From contig OW204012.1 in the NCBI GenBank assembly GCA_934047225.1, positions 2,480,001 to 2,544,000 on the forward strand: a DNA stretch of 64,000 nt. The letters are read 5' to 3'. Below, piece after piece: positions 55,266 through 64,000 of this stretch. Origin of the DNA: Ypsolopha sequella. Taxonomy: Eukaryota; Arthropoda; Insecta; Lepidoptera; Ypsolophidae. Numbering within the stretch: position 1 is the stretch's first letter; every line of letters starts with the position of its first letter. The position numbers and the translations under genes are program-made. Under the pieces are notes generated by a model. That model was not told the DNA's origin. It saw only the letters and a list, made by a program, of their open reading frames with translations, and searched no databases.

Positions 55266-56054
55266 TACCTTAATGTAGATACTTAAAATATAATGTAAAT
55301 AGATCTAAAATGTTGAATCCCTGATCTGCCCATATACTACCAGGTTAAACGTTGACAGGAACCCTAAACGCTTCTGAAAAATAGGACACCAAACTCTTAT
55401 GAGTAGTAAGTAATCATTAGAGCTATAACGAAAATTTTCTAAGTCTTTTTTCCCATAGTGCCCCCTTTTCTACACCCCAACCCTATAACGTGAGGAAAAT
55501 TAACAATGCCCTCACTCAATTGTGCTCACTTCATTTCATTATATACACTGTCAACATGACTTTGAACTGCTTGGCGTTTCAATGGATGATTAGTTTTCTT
55601 TGACTACTGTTCTCGAAGCGAGCTTGTTGTTCCTTAGCCAATGGTAACTCTTCAAAAATATAGGTACTTGGATACGTGTAAAAAACTTGGCAAGAGGTTT
55701 ATTTTCTGAAACAAGAAAAAGGTGTATAAATACTTTGTTGTAATATTTTAGTACTTGAAACAAATATTTAGGTTCATTCAAGACATCATAGTGGATAAGA
55801 AACTAACCTGTAAGCCTGTAAGCACTTTTTTCATCTGATTTGATCAGAACATAACCTCGACAATTTTTTCTTTTATGCGACTTCTGCAACAATTTTATCC
55901 GCATTTATTAGCTCTCCTCCCACTCCATGGCTTTAATTAGTTATTTCTTTGATTGCTTTCCTATTTATTCTGAGCTTGGTTGCTTTTTCGTTCGACTGCA
56001 AAGTTGTTGTCTTTTCGACTCACAACACAATCACAAAATTCTAGGTTATAAAGG

Positions 56055-56192
56055 GCTGCGTTCAGTTTGATCGTCAAACGACGCTACGTCTGACGGACTA
56101 CATGCTATCTCTTTTGCACGCGTTGTAATTGAACATGCTAACCTGCTGTCAGTGTTAGGTGGGCTTCGCCCGACGTTCAAACTAAACGCAGC
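56055..56192. repeat. Short MITE, nested in the hAT-like element
   Basis: Inverted ends gctgcgttcagtttgatcgt and cgacgttcaaactaaacgcagc, with a non-coding interior. Confidence 0.75.
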
Positions 56193-56553
56193 AATTATTA
56201 CGTTATAACATTTTGTGGTCTGTGGACCGCTTTAAAAACCAATAACGTTCGTTATTTTTAGTAATCTGTGTATTCAATTTAATCCTCGCAAAATCAAATA
56301 AACGGGCACCCAAATTTAGTTCGTTGACAAAACCGAATTGAACACAAAAAAAACTTAACTAATTTTAATCGCTTTTTGGTTAGGTTATGTTTTAGTGCGG
56401 TGTTTAACCGAATCGAGCCCGTTGTCTACCCTGGCGTCATACAATTTTTTTTTAAAAGTGATATTGAAATTTTTTCATATTCTTTTTATTGTTGTTCTTG
56501 ACCAATTGTTTGCTTTTCCAGCAAACAGTTCTGTGCACGCCACTGCTAACGGG

Positions 56554-56890
56554 TTAACTGAATTATTATAATTGAGCCCGAGTTTTTACTTATCACTAAA
56601 ATGATTGGCTACTTTAACCGATAAGAATTTTCATGATAATTTTTAAACCATTTTAGGAGAAGAGCCTGTGTACAGTGGAGACCACATCAAGCTATACACT
56701 TGCAGTACGACATTAGCCCCTACAGAGAAGAATATTAGATAGGTACAAAGTCCAATGTGTCTTACTTGATGCGGTCTCCACTGTACCATTCTGTGCTAAC
56801 TTTGTTTATAATGTCCAATATATTAGTTTGATATCCTGATATTAAAAAAAAAACTGATGCAAGTCGATAAAAATAAGCACCTCTTTTTTT
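56554..56890. other. Intergenic, nothing firm
   Basis: 'gtgtacagtggagaccacatcaag' (about 56668) and 'ttgatgcggtctccactgtac' (about 56766) form an inverted pair, probably the ends of a very small MITE. Confidence 0.45.
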
Positions 56891-56891
56891 A

Positions 56892-57182
56892 GGGTTCCGT
56901 ACCCAAAGGGTAACCAACGGGACTCTAATACTAAGACTCCGCTGTCCGTCTGTCTGTCCGTCTGTCACCAGGCTGTATCTCATGAACCGTGATAGTTAGA
57001 CAGTTGAAATTTTCACAGATGATGTATTTCTGTTGCCGCTATAACAACTAATACTAAAAAACAGAATAAAATAAATATTTAAGGGGGCTTCCATAGAACA
57101 GACGTGTTTTTTTTTTTGCCGTTTTTATAAATAATGGTACGGAACCCTTCGTGCGCGAGTCCGACTCGCACTTGGCCGGTTT
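56892..57182. repeat. Common lepidopteran repeat (gggttccgtacccaaagggt ... cttggccgg)
   Basis: It begins gggttccgtacccaaagggt, contains a (gtctgtcc)n patch, and ends acggaacccttcgtgcgcga followed by 'ctcgcacttggccgg'. I recognise this as a high-copy moth and butterfly repeat with partly inverted ends (gggttccgt/acggaaccc). It is non-coding. Confidence 0.7.
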
Positions 57183-57287
57183 TTTTTATTCATGTGCCTA
57201 TTGATTTCATCGGACTTCATAGGCGAGCGAGATGTGCTGTTTTTTTTTTTTTTGAAAACCATTTTGTCACATTTGTGTCGCTTCGGT

Positions 57288-57408
57288 GTAACACGACTTA
57301 ACTTATTTGACAGGACTAACCTTAAGCGTCCTGTCTTTGTCTTTTCGATACAGAAAGAAAAAGACAGAACGCTTAAATTTAGTCCTGTCAAATAAGTTAA
57401 AACGTGTA
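57288..57408. repeat. Palindrome (MITE)
   Basis: The left arm (gtaacacgacttaacttatt, tgacaggactaa...ttaagcgtcctgtcttt) and right arm at about 57350-57408 are reverse complements with a few mismatches around a short centre. Confidence 0.75.
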
Positions 57409-57842
57409 ACACATGACATGTCGAAATGACATGACATGTCGACATGTCGAAATATATCTGGAAATTGTTATTTTATTAAGTGTTTTTATATAAATATGTA
57501 ATATAAACTGAATAAATATTAAATAAAATCATCTATTAAAAAAAACCGCATCAAAATTCGTTGCATTTCTAAGCATACATAGGGATAGACAGACAGCGGG
57601 AAGTGACTTTGTTTTATACATTGTAGTGAAGTATCGAAAAACATTTTGGTATATCAGCTTTTTTATAATTTGATACCCATATTGTATTTTTATAAAATAT
57701 ATATATTTTTTTTAATTTTACTTTTTTATATTTCTAGTTTGTGCTGAACTTTTTTTAAATAGCTTTAGTTTTCTTGTAATTGACTAGTTCTGGCCGCTCT
57801 TCAGTCAGGTTCAAACGAACCTACTGGAAACTTCAATAAACC

Positions 57843-58575
57843 CTGCAGAGCGAGCTCGTCTTCTAGCAACTAGCGAGCCAGAGTCGGGATATTGGTTAAA
57901 TGCATTACCATCTGCCAATATCGGGACCCTATTGGACAGGACTACTTTCAGCCTAGCCGTCGGTCTGAGAATAGGTGCCAAAATAAATGAGCCACATCGC
58001 TGCCGTTGTGGACACAGTGTCGATCATTTGGGCCACCACGGCTTATCTTGTCAGCATAGTGCTGGGCGTCCATCGCGCCACGCCACCTTGAATGTCGGCA
58101 TTCGTCGGGCCCTTGCCAGTGCCAGTGTGCCGGCTATATTAGAGCCAAAGGGCATAGCGCGCGATGACGGCAGGCGGCCCGACGCATGACGCTCATTCCT
58201 TGGAATAACGCGCGGTCACTGATATGGGACGCAACGTGCGTTGACACATTGGCACAGTCCCATGTCCAAGTGACCGCAATAAGGGCGGGCGTGGCAGCTG
58301 CAAAAGCTGAAGTGTTAAAAAGGCACATATATGAAGCACTTGGCAAGGGCTTCATATTTGTGCCTTTTGCTGTAAAAACTCTTGGGTTGTGGGGTTCGGA
58401 AGCGCGGCGACTTTATAAAGAAATTTCGTCGCGCTTGGTCGACGCTTCAGGTGACCGAAGGGCTGGAAGCTACTTTGGCCAAAGAATTAGTTTGGCCATT
58501 CAACGTTGCAACGCCGCCAGCCTTTTGGGCACCCTTCCTAACGACGGCAGCAATCTGGCCAACATTTTCTATTAA
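57843..58575 (+). pseudogene. Non-LTR retrotransposon C-terminal fragment with one frameshift
   Basis: The frame upstream of 57932 reads ARLLATSEPESGYWLNALPS, and it continues LAVGLRIGAKINEPHRCRCG, HSVDHLGHHGLSCQHSAG and GIRRALASASVPAILEPKGI. It breaks at about 58188, where 'PDA-stop' replaces the expected 'PDGM'. In the next frame 58186-58575 continues TLIPWNNARSLIWDATCVDT, KAEVLKRHIYEALGKGFIFV, GRRAGSYFGQRISLAIQRCN and ASLLGTL. 'EPHRCRCG...HGLSC' and 'VWDATC.DT' are the conserved C-terminal zinc-ribbon and nuclease-like region of one group of animal retroelements. One missing base explains the break. The reverse transcriptase itself is absent. Confidence 0.8.
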
Positions 58576-59867
58576 TTATAATTATTTAAGGTTTACTTTG
58601 TTAGATTTTTTATTTTAGGTCATCTTTAGTTAAGTTTTTGAATGTTATTTAAGTAAATATATTTCATCTATGTGTATGGCTAATAGTTTTATGTAATAAA
58701 TAATAATATAGGGAAATAATAAAGGTTGGGTTTACTAGAACTTAATTTAAAAAAAAACACTTAATAAAATAAAAATATAGAAATAAGGAATAAATAATAT
58801 TATAAATATATGCCTAACTCCGTCCATTCGATTAGTCTTGCTTAGAAGAAGGGCAAGAAACTTAGCAAGATCATGTCTCTTTTTTCATAATATTAGTTAC
58901 AACAACTAAATGTAAAATTTTTGCCTATAATTTAATTGAATAAAGAGATAAAATACAAAATACTGGTTTTATTTTTTGCCACAGACTTCACGAATGTTTA
59001 GTGTCGATAATAATTTATGATGATGATGAATATTTTTATGAAAAAGCTGCAACTTCCATTTGCCTTCGTGTGACGTCACTTGAGAAATGGCTGTTTAGAA
59101 ATGTATCCTTTGCTATCAAGATAAATGTATAATAATTTGCATCCGACTGATTTGACAGATGAGAAGACAGACAGAGACAAGCCATCGGTATGTCCAGAAT
59201 TCTCAAGTGACGTCATATTGAGACGTTTTGGACCCCATACGACCCACGTCTCGATTCACAAATATTAGTCCTGATGATGGGCGAAAATGTTATGTATGAT
59301 TTACGTTTAACTATTTAAAGAAATAAAATGTATTCGATGGAATTACTGATTTTCAATGATAATTAATTTATAGTAAGCTTCTGGCCCGTGCGGGAGGTTT
59401 AACATTCGAGAGGTTAGAGAAACTTTTCAATTTTAAATTCTAATAAGCTATAAAACATAAAAACATGGATTAAATATAACATAAAGAGAAAATACCTAAA
59501 CCATATGTCAGAAACATTACGAGAACTTTAAAATAAAAAGAAATTCAAAACTCAATTAGAAAAAAAAAACAAGAAAGCAATAACAAATAATTGCGACCGA
59601 TCACGTAAAGTTGAGTCGCAAATTAGTCACATGCATAATTTTGAAACATAATATATTCTATTCCATGATTTTGAAACACAGATCACGAAAGTACGAAAAC
59701 ACCTGTGATTACTTTCGTGACGCAATTATGGAATTAGACTTTATCTGAAGTATACTAGGTCGAGTTTTAACTAGAAGGGAAACTCAGGAATGCTAGTATT
59801 ATTATTACCTATTGTCGCCGAATCCGCCGTAGTCGCTAAAACCGCCATAGTCGCTCTTATCGAGGGT
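58576..59867. other. Intergenic, nothing recognised
   Basis: AT-rich. Several AATAAA motifs at 58696-58960 may belong to the retroelement 3' UTR. 'ctcaagtgacgtca' (59200) and 'tgacgtcacttgag' (59070) are an inverted pair, likely MITE ends. No open frame. Confidence 0.4.
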
Positions 59868-59910
59868 AGGTATATAAGGACCTGAATTCTTTGGGCGTGA
59901 CAGTTAGTTC
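59868..59910 (+). promoter_or_regulatory. Possible core promoter (TATA plus initiator)
   Basis: ggtatataaggacc is followed about 27 bases later by tgacagttagttc, an insect-like initiator. This spacing is typical of core promoters, including those in LTRs of retrotransposons. No following open frame was found, so it may be a solo LTR or a non-coding RNA start. Weak evidence. Confidence 0.25.
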
Positions 59911-61787
59911 TTTTATCGTCGTGCGGATAAGTAATTCTCGAAACGCTGCAAGAAGTCTGAAAAGTGAAGTTCAGTACCAAAGTTAAAGTATTATTTTATT
60001 AGGGGTGGGTTTTTCTTTGCTTCGAGAACAATTTTGGTTTTTGGAACTTATCTTCAAAATACAGAACGTATCAATTTATTTAACTACGTTTCGTAAGATC
60101 CCGGGATCATTTCGCGATCGCGTTAGATTTTAGGTGGCGGTATGCCCTTTTATCGTAAAATTAGATTCGGTTATGGTCAATACATTTTGGCTTTTCCGAT
60201 TTGCAAGATGGACACAAACGCGATTGATTTCGTACAGGGTGAAGGAGAGAACGAGTTAGCTTTCGTGAATATGTAAAGGGTTCGATAATCGTATTTTCAA
60301 GTTCCAAAATTAAAGTTCGTAGGTACCTAAATAAGATACCTAGTAGTGCATAGGTCGATTCAGGGGTTGATGGGGATGGAAAGTGAGTATGGTCTCTTAG
60401 TATTGCCGGACGTGGACACGGGAAGATGTACCAGGGTGGCACGGCATAGGGCTAGTTGCTGGGAAATCTTGAAGAGTGGCAGGTAACTTACAGAGCGGAA
60501 GTCGCACTGGGCTAGACTCAGGTCACCTACTGGTATGAACGACAGAGCTTAGTTTTAACCTCCCCTGGAGGAAATCAAGTGTCTGGAATGGCCTTGCTCC
60601 AGTTTTACATGCTGGATCACATCCCTCATGAAGGGCAAAGCGTCTGTGCCGTGAAGAGGTTGCGATATGTTCTAACCTTTGTCATCTGACTGAGCTAATC
60701 ATGGTCTCATATCTATATAATTATATATTCACATGATCATATAGGATATCCTGTCCTTTTGACGTCCTTTTTACTGTATCACCCCCTGTCTGAGTAGGGC
60801 AAATCTTTAGGGTGTTAGGCACACACAGGGGCTCCAACTTTCCCCACTTCTTTCTGTCGATTAGTTGAGGGGTTGTATGGCGTTTGCTAGCACAATATAC
60901 AACCAGACACACGTTTAATAGTAAATGCGCGCGAGGTGACGGACCTCTAGCCTTGAAACTCACACATTTGGAAGTCTAGGAATCTATATTTTAGGGCCAA
61001 ATGCTAGGCAGGTAAATTCCACGATAAAATCTACTGATACCTAAGGTGTTCATTAGGAAATTATATTATTGAACAATAGAATGTTAGGTAAAATCAAATT
61101 GTAGGATTTTCAAGACGTAAGGATTGTTAATAACCAAAAGTTTGTGTTTTTGAAAAGGAGGCATTATGAAATCAAACCTTATTTACGGCTAGAAAAGTGG
61201 TGTTATATTAGGACCTAATTTTGATCTGAAGATTCAGTAAGAATATATCTAGTAAAAAATAGATGAGTGGAACTTAGTACTTAAATAAGTACAGGAGTAA
61301 TAAAGTTGTTTGGTAGTTTGTGAAGAACTACTAAATTCTAGTGTCCAATAAAATTTGGGCTGAATAGTATGGAGTCAAGAACCTACTCTAGATAAAGAGA
61401 ATAATTTCAATTTATATTATTTGGATGTATTTGTTTGTACTATAAAGGGAAAATTCACCCCATAGAATGGCAAAATCAAGCCACTAGTTGATTCTATATA
61501 CCATATGGAGCAGAACAACTGAACTACAAACTAGCAACTTCTTGAACTAAAAATCAAGTTCTATTATACCTAAAAGAGGTTTCTTTAGAAATACTTATTG
61601 AAATTATTCAACTATGAGGTTTTATGGAAAAGAAAGACCAAAGACTAATCTACCCACTCGGTGTGAATAGCTGTGATTTATAAATAATTGAGTGAAACTC
61701 TTTCCCCATTATTTGCAAGTATACCAAATTGATTGGTTTAAAATAACTACGGTTATTTTATTAAATATCTAAATATATAAAAGAAGA
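59911..61787. other. 1.9 kb without genes or clear repeats
   Basis: Looks unique. Minus-strand frames at 60442-60161 and 60963-60721 have no motif. If the promoter-like site at 59868 is real, this could be a non-coding transcript. Confidence 0.35.
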
Positions 61788-63480
61788 AGCTGACTGACTG
61801 ACTGACTGACATATCAACGCACAGCCCAAACCGTTGGGTCTAGAGATTCCAAATTTGGCAAGTAGGTTCCTTTAGAGGTCTAAGGGTGCACTAAGAAAGG
61901 ATTTTTCAAAATTCACCCCCTAAGAGGGTGAAACGGGGTCCAAAGTTTGTATGGGGAAACAAGAGTAGTTAGACTATTTTATTCGAAACTTCATAAACTT
62001 TACTCTTATCGATAAATGAGTAAATACGTGTTTCAGGTTTTTTTCAGAATTCAACCCCTAAAATGGGGAAATGGGGTAACAAAGTCTGAAAATCAACATG
62101 GGTATCGTTTGTATGGTTTATCGGGTCGCTGATCACGAAAACGACAACGATTTTGAAATACAACGTGGCGGACGTGAAAAAGATTTCCTGACTGACTGAC
62201 TGACTGACATATCAACGCACAGCCCAAACCGTTGGGTCTAGAGATTCCAAATTTGGCAAGTAGGTTCCTTTAGAGGTCTAAGGGTGCACTAAGAAAGGAT
62301 TTTTCAAAATTCACCCCCTAAGAGGGTGAAACGGGGTCCAAAGTTTGTATGGGGAAACAAGAGTAGTTAGACTATTTTATTCGAAACTTCATAAACTTTA
62401 CTCTTATCGATAAATGAGTAAATACGTGTTTCAGGTTTTTTCAGAATTCAACCCCTAAAATGGGGAAATGGGGTAACAAAGTCTGAAAATCAACATGGGT
62501 ATCGTTTGTATGGTTTATCGGGTCGCTGATCACGAAAACGACAACGATTTTGAAATACAACGTGGCGGACGTGAAAAAGATTTTTCCAGAATTCAACCCC
62601 TAAAATGGGGAAATGGGGTGACAAAGTCTGAAAACCAACATGGGTATCGTTTGTATGGTTTATCGGGTCGCTGATCACGAAAACGACAACGATTTTGAAA
62701 TACAACGTGGCGGACGTGAAAAAGATTTCCTGACTGACTGACTGACTGACATATCAACGCACAGCCCAAACCGTTGGGTCTAGAGATTCCAAATTTGGCA
62801 AGTAGGTTCCTTTAGAGGTCTAAGGGTGCACTAAGAAAGGATTTTTCAAAATTCACCCCCTAAGAGGGTGAAACGGGGTCCAAAGTTTGTATGGGGAAAC
62901 AAGAGTAGTTAGACTATTTTATTCGAAACTTCATAAACTTTACTCTTATCGATAAATGAGTAAATACGTGTTTCAGGTTTTTTCAGAATTCAACCCCTAA
63001 AATGGGGAAATGGGGTAACAAAGTCTGAAAATCAACATGGGTATCGTTTGTATGGTTTATCGGGTCGCTGATCACGAAAACGACAACGATTTTGAAATAC
63101 AACGTGGCGGACGTGAAAAAGATTTTTCCAGAATTCAACCCCTAAAATGGGGAAATGGGGTGACAAAGTCTGAAAACCAACATGGGTATCGTTTGTATGG
63201 TTTATCGGGTCGCTGATTACGAAAACAACAACGATTTCTAAATCCAACGTAGTCGACGTGAAATACCATCATCCAATGTTGGGGTGCGATGGGGTTGAAA
63301 TGTTGAAATGTGTAAATATCAATATGGGTGTCGTTTTTATGGTTTTTTGCGACGTTTTTTACGAAAATGGCATCGATTTTGCAATTTAATATAGTGGACA
63401 TAAAAATTCTTGAAAGTATGTGTGCCAGAGCAAATCGGCTATAACAGACGGACAGACAGACAGCCACACAAGTGATCCTA
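61788..63480. repeat. Higher-order tandem repeat, units of about 400-541 bp
   Basis: An S block (starting gactgactgactgacatatc, about 255 bases) and an N block (starting cagaattcaacccctaaaat, about 140 bases) alternate: S-N from 61788, S-N-N' from 62187, S-N-N' from 62728. The period of the longer unit is 541 (62188 to 62729). The last N' fades into diverged sequence up to about 63480 with (gacagaca)n. Both blocks are common lepidopteran non-coding repeats. Minus-strand open frames (about 62705-62490, 63247-63032) are translations of N blocks. Confidence 0.9.
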
Positions 63481-63559
63481 TTAGAGTTCCATTTTTTCCT
63501 TTTGAGATATCTATCGATCTATATACTCACATTCTATCTATCGTGTCGCACAAAGGCGC

Positions 63560-63815
63560 GATCTAACTCACCCATACCGCGTACTCTTCTCTCCCTCAAC
63601 GCTCTTCTAAACGCCAATCAGGACTGTGATCTGTTTGCTGATGGATGGCAGAAAATATTGTCAGAGTGTTTGTGTTTTTGTGAGAAGGCCTGTTTCTGAC
63701 TTTATGTGTTACTCTTATTTATTTTAGTTGATTGTACCATTTTATGTTTGTGTTACTATCTTTAATTATTGTAATTGGTTTGTCCGTTTTAATTAAAGTA
63801 AATAAATAAATAAAT
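63560..63815 (+). pseudogene. 5'-truncated LINE: C-terminus and 3' UTR
   Basis: The frame ending at 63699 reads PRTLLSLNALLNANQDCDLF, then ADGWQKILSECLCFCEKACF and stop. This resembles the last 40 residues of lepidopteran LINE polyproteins, which carry 'N..CDLF.D.W...L'. About 100 bases of 3' UTR and an (aaat)n tail at 63800-63815 follow. Everything upstream was lost on insertion. Confidence 0.55.
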
Positions 63816-64000
63816 AAATCTATCTATCTATATCCAAGCAAAATATCTTTGGAACGGAAGGTAGTACATCCCTAGGGGTTGGACCACGGATTGCAAAAAA
63901 AGTTTTTTTTAATGTCAAAACTTTGACGGGCTGTATCTCCCAAACGGCTGGAGTTAGACCTCAGACCAATTAACCAATAGACAAGATCTAATAAAGCAGA
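63816..64000. other. Window end, no feature
   Basis: (atct)n at 63818-63830, then sequence with 'gggctgtatctcccaaacggctgg', a phrase common in moth repeats. Nothing further can be assigned. Confidence 0.4.

Larger units (their letters stand above)
53357..56545 (+). mobile_element. hAT-like element, 3.2 kb, perfect 8-bp target duplication
   Basis: The left end cagtggcgtgcacagaactt and the reverse of the right end agree for about 140 bases with scattered mismatches. Both flanks are ctaacggg (53349-53356 and 56546-56553), an 8-bp target duplication. CAGTGGCG ends with 8-bp duplications are the hAT signature. No hAT transposase (hATC/RNase H) is present. Instead there is a fragment of a YqaJ-type exonuclease at 54228 and nested MITEs at 55105 and 56055. 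It is a non-autonomous or heavily decayed element, inserted about 210 bases after the zinc-finger stop codon. Confidence 0.85.

Noticed and set aside
62490..63467. Related minus-strand frames (HVGFQTLSPHFPILG)
   Set aside because: They translate the N blocks of the tandem repeat at 61788-63480.
1..64000. tRNA, rRNA or snRNA genes
   Set aside because: No cloverleaf with A and B boxes, and no rRNA or snRNA motif, was recognised by eye. A tRNAscan/Infernal run would be decisive.

Overview
The window looks like AT-rich euchromatin from a moth or butterfly (Lepidoptera). It has short split exons with GT/AG borders, many truncated non-LTR retrotransposon 3' ends with simple-repeat tails, several DNA-transposon superfamilies, and the '(I)KEEP'-type acidic linkers common in lepidopteran C2H2 zinc-finger genes. 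No bacterial, viral, tRNA or rRNA gene was recognised.

The host content is a divergent (head-to-head) pair of related zinc-finger-type genes, traced exon by exon from splice sites and codon phase. The plus-strand gene runs from an ATG at 20531 to a stop at 53140: exon 1 (20531-20582), exon 2 (23645-23802), exon 3 (27026-27170), exon 4 (27815-27942), a second copy of exons 3 and 4 (36146-36290 and 38581-38714), exon 5 (41151-41250) and a terminal exon with about 19 C2H2 fingers (51471-53140). Every junction is phase-compatible. The minus-strand gene starts at 15972 and continues leftwards: exon 1 (15972-15933), exon 2 (14837-14719) and a homologue of exon 5 (8311-8233). Its zinc-finger exon would lie left of the window.

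The standout feature is the 2401-8293 array: 59 head-to-tail units of exactly 100 bp. Read on the minus strand, each unit is the 3' 64 nt of that exon 5 homologue plus 36 nt of intron, so a coding exon with its splice donor has become a 5.9-kb satellite. The founder exon with its true acceptor sits at the right edge (8233-8311). The array has no indels and shows higher-order repeat structure (two 8-unit blocks and one 7-unit block). The units keep AG/GT borders, but a 64-nt exon and a 36-nt spacer mean that two copies cannot be joined in frame and probably cannot be spliced together.

Most of the rest is mobile DNA. 8762-12653 is an element with a DDE_Tnp_4/SWIM transposase broken by one in-frame stop. 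12665-14057 and 43199-43858 are a full and an internally deleted copy of another element. 17084-20334 is a P element with 31-bp terminal inverted repeats and a THAP transposase, sitting in the shared 5' region of the two zinc-finger genes. 53357-56545 is an hAT-like element with a perfect 8-bp target duplication just 3' of the plus gene. A piggyBac relic lies at 46355-46985. LINE fragments lie near 20979, 29645, 39784, 44038, 57843 and 63560. Many palindromic MITEs and three further tandem arrays (about 19-bp units at 24564-26935, 107-bp units at 33815-35210, 47-bp units at 39514-39842) fill the introns. Beyond about 58600 no gene is visible apart from repeats.
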